Origin: Chloroflexota bacterium
GTDB lineage: Bacteria; Chloroflexota; Dormibacteria; Aeolococcales; Aeolococcaceae
Direction of reading: 5' to 3'
Length of the DNA: 5,257 nt
Assembly (NCBI GenBank): GCA_003491925.1
Contig: DNAU01000196.1
Location: 1-5,257 of the forward strand
The number at the start of each line of letters is the position of its first letter. Position 1 is the stretch's first letter. A program made the position numbers and the translations under genes. Below are positions 1 to 5,257 of the stretch, piece by piece. The notes beneath the pieces were generated by a model. That model had not been told where the DNA came from. It did not search any database and saw only the letters and a list, made by a program, of their open reading frames with translations.

Positions 1-1025
1 TCGCCCTGCAGCCAGAGGATGCCCGCGGGGATCGGGCCGTACTGAGCGGTCCCGAGCCCTCCCAGGGGGCCGTCCACGAGCGCAGCGCGGTCGATGGTGT
101 CGGCGACGGCGCCGCGGACGACCGGGTCGTCCAGGCCGGGAACGATCTCGTTGAAAAGGAGGTCGACGAAACCGAAGGTGAGCACGTCGCTGGCCACCGC
201 CCCATGCCGGCGCAGCAGCTGCGCCTGCTGGGCGGGGGTGGTGGCCAGGACGGCCTGCACCGACCCCGCCGCGAAGGCCGTGGCGGCGGTCGTGAACGTC
301 GTCATCGCCTCGATCTGGATCCGGGTGAGCCGGGGTGGCGGGGCAGCGTGGGGATTGGCGAGGAGGGTGATCACGCCAGACTTCTCCCCCACCACCTGGT
401 ACGGGCCCGAGGTGGGGAGCGCGGAGGACGAACGCCCGGCCAGCCCCGCCAGCTGCGCCGGCGACATCGCCCCCAGCGGGAGGATCGGAAGCTCGGCCAG
501 GCTCTCGGCGAGCGAGGCCCGCGGGGTGGTGAGGGTCAGAACCAGCGCCCCGCCGGAGGTCGAGGCGTCGACCCCTGACCAGGTGCTCGCGTAGGCGGCG
601 TCGGGGAAGGCGGTGGACTGGACCCATTGGATCGTGGCCAGGGCATCCTGGGCCGTGATCGGTCTGCCGTTCGACCAGCGGAGCCCGGGGCGCAGGGGCA
701 GGGTGTAGGTCAGCCCGTCCGGGGTGATCGAGAGCTGGGAGGCGAGGTCGGGGGCCGGGTAGGCGGTCTGGTCCAGCGTGAGCAGGCCGCGGTAGAGGAG
801 CGGCGTGATCGCCGCGACCGCGGGATCCTCGGAGTCGATGAGCGGGTTCAGGGAGAGCGGGAGGTGATCGGTGAGCAGCGCCGCCCGGTAATCGGGGGCC
901 GGGGGGATCGCCGCAGCCGTCGTGCGGAAGTGGCCGACCACGGCCACCCCGGTGACCGCCAGCGCGATCGCGATCAGGGCCAGGGTGGCGCCGATCTCCA
1001 GCCGGCGCGGCGGCCGGCGGATCAG
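1..1025 (-). CDS. ABC-transporter solute-binding protein, family 5 (peptide/nickel type), 3' part missing
   Basis: Extracytoplasmic solute-binding protein of the SBP_bac_5 (DppA/OppA) family, which delivers peptides, nickel or other ligands to an ABC importer. The 341 visible residues run off the left edge; full members are usually 500-600 residues. Seen: a basic N-terminus (RRPPRR, residues 3-8), one hydrophobic helix (about 11-31), the family signature around 92-127 (PDLASQ, then TPDGLTYTLPLRPGLRWSNG, then ITAQDA), SGPYQVV (206-212), and the lobe-2 motif LDDPVVRGAVADTIDR (298-313) followed by GPLGG and IPAG. No cysteine is visible, so there is no lipobox; the helix looks like an uncleaved anchor or an ordinary signal peptide. 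Only one lysine is visible. Start: no ATG, GTG or TTG precedes the helix. The best candidate is CTG at 1025-1023, overlapping the secG stop as CTGA. A conservative start is GTG at 947, which would delete most of the helix. Family is secure; ligand is unknown. Confidence 0.88.
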   Translation of the reverse strand, partial: MIRRPPRRLEIGATLALIAIALAVTGVAVVGHFRTTAAAIPPAPDYRAALLTDHLPLSLNPLIDSEDPAVAAITPLLYRGLLTLDQTAYPAPDLASQLSITPDGLTYTLPLRPGLRWSNGRPITAQDALATIQWVQSTAFPDAAYASTWSGVDASTSGGALVLTLTTPRASLAESLAELPILPLGAMSPAQLAGLAGRSSSALPTSGPYQVVGEKSGVITLLANPHAAPPPRLTRIQIEAMTTFTTAATAFAAGSVQAVLATTPAQQAQLLRRHGAVASDVLTFGFVDLLFNEIVPGLDDPVVRGAVADTIDRAALVDGPLGGLGTAQYGPIPAGILWLQG

Positions 1026-1264
1026 GCGGTGTTGTTGATCCAGACGTTGATCGCGGCGACGATCACGAAAAGGGCGATGAAGACGGCGCTCGCGCGGAGG
1101 AGACCAGCTTCCAGCCCCCGTCTCCGGCGGTACCCGCCGCCAGAATCGCCACCACCGCCGATGACCCCGCCCAGGCCGGTCGCCTTCGGGGTCTGGAGCA
1201 AGATGCCAAGGATCACGAGGATCGCCAGCACCACCTGGGCGGCGATGAGAACGACCTGTAGCAC
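1022..1264 (-). CDS. secG: Sec translocon subunit SecG
   Basis: Small inner-membrane subunit of the SecYEG protein-export channel, which aids SecA-driven translocation. The 80-residue product has the SecG pattern: TM1 at about 2-23, then LLQ (22-24), a Gly-rich cytoplasmic loop with GLGGVIGGGG (30-39) and a basic RRRR patch (46-49), then TM2 at about 56-74 and a short tail. Length is normal for the family (about 70-110). The frame stays open upstream to 1411, but the start is placed at GTG 1264-1262 for two reasons: the product then begins MLQVVLI as SecG proteins usually do, and a strong GGAGGAG Shine-Dalgarno lies 7 bases upstream. Its own -10 box precedes it. It follows the glycolytic genes, as secG often does, but is separated from gpmI by an opposite-strand gene. 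Its stop codon overlaps the start of the downstream solute-binding protein, suggesting coupled translation. Confidence 0.93.
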   Translation of the reverse strand: MLQVVLIAAQVVLAILVILGILLQTPKATGLGGVIGGGGDSGGGYRRRRGLEAGLLRASAVFIALFVIVAAINVWINNTA

Positions 1265-1271
1265 GCAAACG

Positions 1272-1278
1272 CTCCTCC
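1272..1278 (-). promoter_or_regulatory. Shine-Dalgarno of secG
   Basis: The minus strand reads GGAGGAG, a near-perfect anti-16S match, 7 bases before the GTG at 1264. It decides the start of secG against the upstream in-frame candidates, which lie before the promoter-like -10 box and would add a non-SecG-like N-terminus. Confidence 0.8.
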
Positions 1279-1295
1279 GAGTGAGATCGGCGGCC

Positions 1296-1301
1296 AGTAT
1301 A
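1296..1301 (-). promoter_or_regulatory. Probable -10 box of the secG promoter
   Basis: The minus strand reads TATACT, five of six bases of the sigma-70-type -10 consensus and one of the few AT-rich hexamers in this GC-rich stretch. A start of transcription about 7 bases downstream (near 1289) would give a leader of about 25 bases containing the Shine-Dalgarno. No good -35 hexamer sits 16-18 bases upstream; an inverted repeat (1310-1328) occupies that place. The leader geometry is good, but the box alone is modest evidence. Confidence 0.5.
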
Positions 1302-1309
1302 CCGCCTGC

Positions 1310-1328
1310 CCCGGATCGCCCCTCCGGG
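1310..1328. repeat. Inverted repeat in the divergent intergenic region (left)
   Basis: CCCGGA (1310-1315) and TCCGGG (1323-1328) form a perfect 6-bp inverted repeat around a 7-base loop. It sits immediately upstream of the secG -10 box, where a -35 element would be expected, so it could be an operator. In DNA this GC-rich, a 6-bp repeat can also arise by chance. Confidence 0.3.
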
Positions 1329-1336
1329 TCGAGCGG

Positions 1337-1360
1337 CCCGACGCCCCCTGTAAGGTCGGG
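1337..1360. repeat. Inverted repeat in the divergent intergenic region (right)
   Basis: CCCGAC (1337-1342) and GTCGGG (1355-1360) form a perfect 6-bp inverted repeat with a 12-base spacer. It lies between the putative secG promoter and the putative promoter of the plus-strand gene. It may be a regulator site for either direction or a chance GC-rich repeat. Its half-sites resemble those of the neighbouring repeat (CCCG core) but are not identical. Confidence 0.25.
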
Positions 1361-1394
1361 AGCGGGGGCTCGGCAGACCCCCCCAAAGAGGTCG

Positions 1395-1425
1395 TTGACG
1401 TGAATCCCCACTTTCCCACTAGACT
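1395..1425 (+). promoter_or_regulatory. Putative promoter of the DUF4395-like gene, leaderless type
   Basis: TTGACG (1395-1400) matches five of six bases of the -35 consensus. TAGACT (1420-1425) matches four of six of the -10 consensus. The spacer is 19 bases, slightly long. The expected transcription start, about 7 bases past the -10 box, falls at about 1432, at or within a few bases of the start codons GTG 1432 and ATG 1435. No Shine-Dalgarno is seen before either start, which fits a leaderless mRNA. Confidence 0.42.
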
Positions 1426-1434
1426 TTGTCGGTG

Positions 1435-1947
1435 ATGGCAGCCCACACCACCACGCTCCGTGGCGTCTTCAGCTTTCCCAACCCCGTCAACGAGGTCTCG
1501 GCCCGCACCGTCGCCGGCGGGGTGGCCGTGGCCGCCCTGGTCACCCTGGGGACGCGGTGGCCGTGGCTCCTCCCCTTCATGGCATACGGCTTCATCGCCC
1601 GCACGGCCTCCGGCCCCACCCTGAGCCCCTGGGGTCAGGTCGTGACCCGGGTCATCGTCCCCCGGTTGCCCTTCAAGGCCAAGCTCATCGCCGGGCCGCC
1701 CAAGCGCTTCGCCCAGGGGATGGGGGCCGTGTTCACCGTCGGCGCGACTCTCCTCTGGTTCGTCTTCGGCCTCGAGATTCCCGCCCTGGTGCTGGTGGGG
1801 TTGGTGGCCGTCGCCGCCACCCTGGAGTCCGTCTTCGCCCTCTGCATCGGCTGCCGGGTCTTCGACGTCCTGATGCGGCTGGGCATCATCCCGGCCACCG
1901 TCTGCGAGGCCTGCTCCAACCTCGCCCTGGCCCGCACCCAGGGCTGA
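1435..1947 (+). CDS. DUF4395-like membrane protein with two CxxC motifs
   Basis: A 170-residue probable inner-membrane protein of unknown function. It resembles the DUF4395 family by its N-terminal FPNPVNEVSARTVAGGV (14-30), the central GPPKRFAQG (87-95) and the C-terminal four-cysteine block: CIGC (137-140), then RVFDVLMRLG, then CEAC (157-160). Hydrophobic stretches at about 27-40, 43-55, 96-113 and 115-136 suggest two hairpins, with the Cys block right after the last helix. Two CxxC pairs could bind a metal or act as thiol-disulfide pairs; this is inference. My recollection is that family members in actinobacteria often lie near thioredoxin or sulfurtransferase genes, but none is visible here. 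Start: ATG 1435 is chosen. GTG 1432 and TTG 1426 are in frame and equally without a Shine-Dalgarno. It is transcribed alone, convergent with gpmI and divergent from secG. Base composition matches its neighbours, so there is no sign of recent transfer. Confidence 0.82.
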   Translation: MAAHTTTLRGVFSFPNPVNEVSARTVAGGVAVAALVTLGTRWPWLLPFMAYGFIARTASGPTLSPWGQVVTRVIVPRLPFKAKLIAGPPKRFAQGMGAVFTVGATLLWFVFGLEIPALVLVGLVAVAATLESVFALCIGCRVFDVLMRLGIIPATVCEACSNLALARTQG

Positions 1948-1964
1948 GGCTCACCGCTCAGCCC
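1941..1964. terminator. Candidate bidirectional terminator hairpin between convergent genes
   Basis: GGGCTGAG (1941-1948) and CTCAGCCC (1957-1964) form a perfect 8-bp inverted repeat with an 8-base loop. It straddles the stop codon of the plus-strand gene (TGA 1945-1947) and lies 44 bases beyond the gpmI stop. The position is right for ending both convergent transcripts. Neither side has a T-run, so it is not a classic intrinsic terminator; it may work as a U-less hairpin, protect 3' ends, or assist Rho. Confidence 0.45.
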
Positions 1965-2007
1965 AGGAGTCGAAGGGGCTCTGGGGCAGCCGGTGGCCAG
2001 GCGCCGC

Positions 2008-3552
2008 TCAGTCGCCGATCAGGCTGCGCCCGGTCATCTCCTCGGGCTGGGGCAGGCCCATGACCTCGAGGACCGTGGGAGCGACGTCGCAGAGCCCGCC
2101 GCCGTCGCGCAGCGCCGCCACCTGGCAGCCGATCAGCACCACCGGCACCGGATTGCTGGTGTGGGCGGTGAGCGGCTCGTTGGTGTCGGGGTCGATCTTG
2201 TGCTCGGCGTTGCCGTGGTCGGCGGTGATCAGCACCGCGCCGCCCGCCGCCCGGGCCGCGTCGACCACCCGGCCGAGGCAGCCGTCGACCACCTCGCAGG
2301 CCTGGACGGTCGCCGCCAGATCTCCGGTGTGCCCGACCATGTCGGGGTTGGCGTAGTTGACGACGATCAGCGCCTCGGTCCCCTTCTCGATCCGCTCGAC
2401 CACCGCGTCGGTGATCGGCAGCGCGCTCATCTCCGGCACCAGCTCGTAGGTGGGGACGTCCTTGCGCGAGGGGATCAGCTTCCGGTCCTCGCCCTCGAAC
2501 GGTTGCTCCTCGCCGCCGTTGATGAAGTAGGTGACGTGCGCGTACTTCTCGGTCTCGGCGACGTGGAACTGGTGTCCCCCGCTCCGGCTCACCACCTCGG
2601 CGAGGCAGTTGCGGATGGCGTCGGGCGGATAGGCGATCAGGACCGGCAGGCCACCCTCGTACTCGGTCATGGTGACGTAGGTGAGGCCCTGGGGCACCCG
2701 GCTGCGCTCGAACTGCGGGAGGTCCGCGTCGAGAAGGGCGTGGGTCATCTCGCGCGCCCGGTCCGGCCGGAAGTTGAAGAAGACCACCGAGTCGCCGTCG
2801 CCGATCCGCACCGGGGGCTCGCCGTCGGGGCAGATGCTCACCGGGGGGAGGAACTCGTCGGTGACTCCGGCCTCGTACTGGCCGCGGATGTAGGCCACCG
2901 GGTCGTCGGCGTGCGCGTTGCCCGAGCCGGCGATGATCTCGTAGGCGCGGGCCACCCGCTCCCACCGCTTGTCGCGGTCCATCCCGTAAAAGCGGCCCCC
3001 CACCGAGACCACCCGGCCCGCCCCGACCCGGGCGAGCGCCGCGACGAACTCCTCCATGAAGGCGGCGCCGCTGTTGGGCAGCTCGTCACGACCGTCGGTG
3101 AAGGCGTGGACGAAGACCCGGTCGAGCCCCCGCCGCCTGGCCAGCTCGCAGATCGCGACCGCGTGGTCCTGGTGGCTGTGGACCCCACCCGGCGACACCA
3201 GGCCCATGAGGTGCAGGCTGGTGCCCCGCTCCAGGGCGGCGCCGACCGCCTGGTTGAGCGCGGGGTTGTCGAAGATGCTCCCGTCGCGCACCGCCCGGCT
3301 GATCTTGGTCAGGGGCTGGTAGACGACCCGACCGGTGCCGATGGTGAGGTGGCCCACCTCGGAGTTGCCCTGCTGGCCATCGGGCAGCCCCACGGCCTCC
3401 CCGCTGGCGGCGACCAGAGTATGGCGCGAGCTCTGCAGGAACCCGTCCCAATGCGGGGTCCGCGCCGCCGCGATGGCGTTGCCGAAGCTGTCCGGGCTAT
3501 AGCCCCAGCCGTCGACGATAACGAGGACGAAGGGGCGCGGGGGCGCCGTCAT
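2008..3552 (-). CDS. gpmI: 2,3-bisphosphoglycerate-independent phosphoglycerate mutase
   Basis: Cytosolic Mn-dependent enzyme converting 3-phosphoglycerate to 2-phosphoglycerate through a phosphoserine intermediate, in glycolysis and gluconeogenesis. The 514-residue product has the normal family length and all expected active-site elements: metal ligand D14 in VIVDGWG, the phosphorylated Ser64 in GNSEVGH (62-68), H125 in GVHSH, FTDGRD (151-156), GGRFYGMDRD (185-194), K336 in TEKYAHVTYF, D404 and H408 in NPDMVGHTG, D445/H446 in ADHGN, and H464 in HTSNPVP. The metallophosphatase domain is split by the phosphotransferase insert, as usual. A small variation is Gln61 just before GNSEVGH, where Met is common. 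Start: ATG 3552-3550 overlaps the tpiA stop as ATGA; no clear Shine-Dalgarno precedes it, so translation is probably coupled to tpiA. Last gene of the pgk-tpiA-gpmI unit. Confidence 0.97.
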   Translation of the reverse strand: MTAPPRPFVLVIVDGWGYSPDSFGNAIAAARTPHWDGFLQSSRHTLVAASGEAVGLPDGQQGNSEVGHLTIGTGRVVYQPLTKISRAVRDGSIFDNPALNQAVGAALERGTSLHLMGLVSPGGVHSHQDHAVAICELARRRGLDRVFVHAFTDGRDELPNSGAAFMEEFVAALARVGAGRVVSVGGRFYGMDRDKRWERVARAYEIIAGSGNAHADDPVAYIRGQYEAGVTDEFLPPVSICPDGEPPVRIGDGDSVVFFNFRPDRAREMTHALLDADLPQFERSRVPQGLTYVTMTEYEGGLPVLIAYPPDAIRNCLAEVVSRSGGHQFHVAETEKYAHVTYFINGGEEQPFEGEDRKLIPSRKDVPTYELVPEMSALPITDAVVERIEKGTEALIVVNYANPDMVGHTGDLAATVQACEVVDGCLGRVVDAARAAGGAVLITADHGNAEHKIDPDTNEPLTAHTSNPVPVVLIGCQVAALRDGGGLCDVAPTVLEVMGLPQPEEMTGRSLIGD

Positions 3553-4334
3553 CGCGACCCCGCGTCGCCGGAGCGAGCCGCCTCGGCGGCGCGCACGATG
3601 GCGGTGAAGGCGTCGACCTTGAGGCTGGCGCCCCCGACCAGGGCGCCGTGGATGTGCGGCTCGGCGAACAGCTCGGCGGCGTTGGCGGCGGTCACGCTCC
3701 CGCCGTAAAGGATCGGGACGGTGTTGGCCACCTCGCCGAGCAGCTCGTCCAGGCGGCTCGCGATGTGGACGCAGACCTCCTCGGCCTGGGCCGGAGTGGC
3801 GGTCCGCCCGGTGCCGATCGCCCAGACCGGCTCGTAGGCGACGACCAGCTCCCCGTCGCCCACCTCCACACTCTCGAGGGCGCTCCTCAGCTGGCGGTCG
3901 ACGACCGCCATGGTGGTGTCCTCGAGACGCTCGGCCTCGGTCTCCCCCACCGCGAGGATGACCCTGAGGTGGTGACGGCGGGCGGCGATCAGCTTGCGGG
4001 CGATCAGCTCGTCGCTCTCACCGAGGATGTGGCGGCGCTCGGAGTGGCCCAGCAGCACGTCGTCGCAGATGCCCACCAGCATCGCCGGGGAGACCTCACC
4101 GGTGAAGGCCCCCTTGTCCTCGGCGTAGCAGTCCTGGGCGCCCAGGAGGAGCGAGCTCCCCTGGAGCACCCCCCGGACACCGACGAGGTGGGGGAAGGGT
4201 GGCAGCAGCTCCACCTCCACCCCGCTGCCGTCCAGGGCGTCGCGCAGCGCGCGGGCCAGCTCCAGCCCCTCGCCGACGGTGGTGTTCATCTTCCAGTTGC
4301 CGGCCACCAGCGGAGTCGGAGGGCGCGGGCTCAC
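3549..4334 (-). CDS. tpiA: Triosephosphate isomerase
   Basis: Cytosolic (beta/alpha)8-barrel enzyme interconverting dihydroxyacetone phosphate and glyceraldehyde 3-phosphate. The 261-residue product is of normal length. Catalytic residues are all present: Lys15 in GNWKMN (12-17), His97 in LLGHSERR (94-101), and the base Glu168 in AYEPVWAIGTG (166-176), whose tail is the flexible loop 6. Phosphate-binding GGSV (211-214) and GALVGGASLK (230-239) follow; a His-Gly pair at 229-230 stands where Asp-Gly is common. Start: GTG 4334-4332 overlaps the pgk stop as GTGA. A Shine-Dalgarno-like GGAGGAGAAGG lies inside the pgk end (4352-4342), its last bases 7 from the start, so the gene has its own ribosome site as well as coupling. 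Its stop overlaps the gpmI start by 4 bases. Middle gene of the glycolytic operon. Confidence 0.97.
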   Translation of the reverse strand: MSPRPPTPLVAGNWKMNTTVGEGLELARALRDALDGSGVEVELLPPFPHLVGVRGVLQGSSLLLGAQDCYAEDKGAFTGEVSPAMLVGICDDVLLGHSERRHILGESDELIARKLIAARRHHLRVILAVGETEAERLEDTTMAVVDRQLRSALESVEVGDGELVVAYEPVWAIGTGRTATPAQAEEVCVHIASRLDELLGEVANTVPILYGGSVTAANAAELFAEPHIHGALVGGASLKVDAFTAIVRAAEAARSGDAGSR

Positions 4335-5257
4335 AGCGCCACCTTCTCCTCCAGGGCCGCGACCCCGGGTAGCTCCTTCCCCTCGAGGAACTCGAGGGTG
4401 GCACCTCCGCCGGTGGAGACGTGACTGATGCTGTCCACCACCCCCGCCTGGTCGAGCGCCGCGGCGAGGTCGCCGCCGCCCACCACGCTGGTCGCGCCGG
4501 AGGCGCCGAGGGCCTCGGCCACCCGACGGGTGCCGCGGGCAAAGTCCTCGATCTCATAGATCCCGAGGGGCCCGTTCCAGACCACCGTCCCGGCGGTCTT
4601 GCAGTCCTCGGCGATGCGGGAGCAGGTCTCGCTGCCGACGTCGACCACCATCTGGTCGGCGGGGATCTCGGTCCAGACCACGTCGGTCGTCGGCGACCCG
4701 GCGACCGCCTCGGGAGCGACCACGACGTCGATGGGGAGCTTGATCTCGCCGCGCCCCTTGCCCGCCCCCTCGAGGAGCTTGGAGGCGGTCTCGACCCACT
4801 CCTCCTCGACCAGGGACTTGCCCACCTCCTTGCCGAGCGCCCGATAGAAGGTGCAGGCCATGGCGCCGCCGATCCAGAGGGTGTCGACCCGGCGCAGGAG
4901 GTTCTCGAGGACGCCGATCTTGGTGGAGATCTTGGCGCCGCCGATGATCGCCACCAGCGGCCGGCGCGGGTTCTCGAGCACGCCGCCCAGGGCGTCCAGC
5001 TCCTTGGCCATCAGGTAGCCGGCCACCGCGGAGAGGTGGTGGGCGATCCCCTCGGTGGAGGCGTGGGCGCGATGGGCGGTGCCGAAGGCGTCGTTGACGT
5101 AGAGGTCGGCGAGGGCGGCGAGCTTCTCGACGAACGCCTCGTCGTTGGCCTCCTCGCCGGGGTCGAAGCGGATGTTCTCGAGCATGGCGACGTCGCCGTT
5201 GGCGAGGCGGTTCACGGCCGCCTCCACCTCGGGCCCGACCAGGCCCGGCAGCATCTG
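4331..5257 (-). CDS. pgk: Phosphoglycerate kinase, N-terminal part missing
   Basis: Cytosolic enzyme making ATP and 3-phosphoglycerate from 1,3-bisphosphoglycerate and ADP. The 308 visible residues are about three quarters of a normal kinase (about 390-400); the first 85-90 residues lie beyond the right edge. Seen in order (numbered from the window edge): LENIRF (26-31), VNDAFGTAHRAHAST (54-68) of the substrate-binding domain, the hinge-region GGAKISTKI (106-114) with its nucleotide-contacting lysine, GGAMACTF (130-137), VVWNGPLGIYE (225-235), VVGGGD (258-263) and the C-terminal HVSTGGGATLEFLEGK (279-294). No frameshift or missing key residue is apparent. Its stop overlaps the tpiA start, so it is upstream in the same operon. 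gap is often the gene before pgk in such clusters, but this is not visible here. The true start is outside the window. Confidence 0.97.
   Translation of the reverse strand, partial: QMLPGLVGPEVEAAVNRLANGDVAMLENIRFDPGEEANDEAFVEKLAALADLYVNDAFGTAHRAHASTEGIAHHLSAVAGYLMAKELDALGGVLENPRRPLVAIIGGAKISTKIGVLENLLRRVDTLWIGGAMACTFYRALGKEVGKSLVEEEWVETASKLLEGAGKGRGEIKLPIDVVVAPEAVAGSPTTDVVWTEIPADQMVVDVGSETCSRIAEDCKTAGTVVWNGPLGIYEIEDFARGTRRVAEALGASGATSVVGGGDLAAALDQAGVVDSISHVSTGGGATLEFLEGKELPGVAALEEKVAL

Noticed and set aside
94..594. Plus-strand open frame of 166 residues near the left edge
   Set aside because: Lies antisense to the conserved solute-binding-protein frame and shows no family motifs.
967..976. 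Short GCGATCGCGATC-like palindrome
   Set aside because: It lies inside the coding sequence for the Ile-Ala repeat of the signal helix and is explained by codon choice.
627..1403. A 258-residue plus-strand open frame opposite the solute-binding protein and secG
   Set aside because: Low-complexity Arg/Gly/Pro composition, no domain, and it covers both the SBP coding strand and the secG promoter region. Shadow frame.
1265..1411. The 49-residue N-terminal extension of secG to the ATG at 1411
   Set aside because: It would run through the TATACT box and the GGAGGAG site. The extension is Gly/Pro/Arg-rich and unlike SecG, whose proteins normally begin right at the first helix.
1981..2005. A second possible hairpin (CTGG...CCAG, next to GGCGCC) just past gpmI
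   Set aside because: Only 4 paired bases with a 12-base loop and no T-run; weaker than the 8-bp repeat at 1941-1964.
1993..3708. A 571-residue plus-strand open frame opposite gpmI and the end of tpiA
   Set aside because: It is antisense to two unmistakable enzymes with complete catalytic motifs. The translation is rich in Arg, Gly, Val, Asp and His with no recognisable domain, as expected for a shadow frame in GC-rich DNA.
3648..4424. Plus-strand open frame of 258 residues opposite tpiA
   Set aside because: Complement of tpiA and the pgk end; composition typical of an antisense shadow.

Overview
The window is GC-rich (roughly 70 % by eye) and gene-dense. It reads as the chromosome of a high-GC bacterium of the Terrabacteria type, such as Chloroflexota, Dormibacterota or Actinomycetota. 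This placement is an inference from three things: base composition, the order pgk-tpiA-gpmI followed by secG, and the presence of a DUF4395-type membrane protein. The sequence alone does not fix a phylum. No rRNA, tRNA, CRISPR array, insertion sequence or phage gene was seen.

Layout from right to left on the minus strand: the 3' part of pgk (phosphoglycerate kinase, cut by the window end), tpiA (triosephosphate isomerase) and gpmI (cofactor-independent phosphoglycerate mutase). These three overlap head to tail by 4 bases (GTGA, ATGA) and form one lower-glycolysis operon. A short convergent junction (1948-2007) holds a perfect 8-bp inverted repeat that may end transcription from both sides. 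Next comes one plus-strand gene (1435-1947) for a four-Cys, multi-helix DUF4395-like membrane protein. A 170-bp divergent intergenic region follows, with a recognisable -10 box on each strand. Then, again on the minus strand, come secG (Sec translocon subunit) and a family 5 ABC-transporter solute-binding protein whose reading frame overlaps the secG stop as CTGA and runs off the left edge.

Functionally, the right half carries three glycolytic steps: 1,3-bisphosphoglycerate to 3-phosphoglycerate, triose phosphate interconversion, and 3-phosphoglycerate to 2-phosphoglycerate. The left half is envelope-related: a membrane protein of unknown function, a translocon subunit, and an extracytoplasmic solute-binding protein that would itself need the Sec system. 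secG next to the triose-phosphate genes is a common bacterial arrangement. The unusual part here is the opposite-strand DUF4395-like gene between them, which gives secG its own promoter region.

Most of the window is ordinary housekeeping DNA. The points worth a second look are the apparent CTG start and missing lipobox of the solute-binding protein, the probably leaderless start of the DUF4395-like gene, and the inverted repeats in the two short intergenic regions. I do not see convincing evidence for a new multi-gene system.
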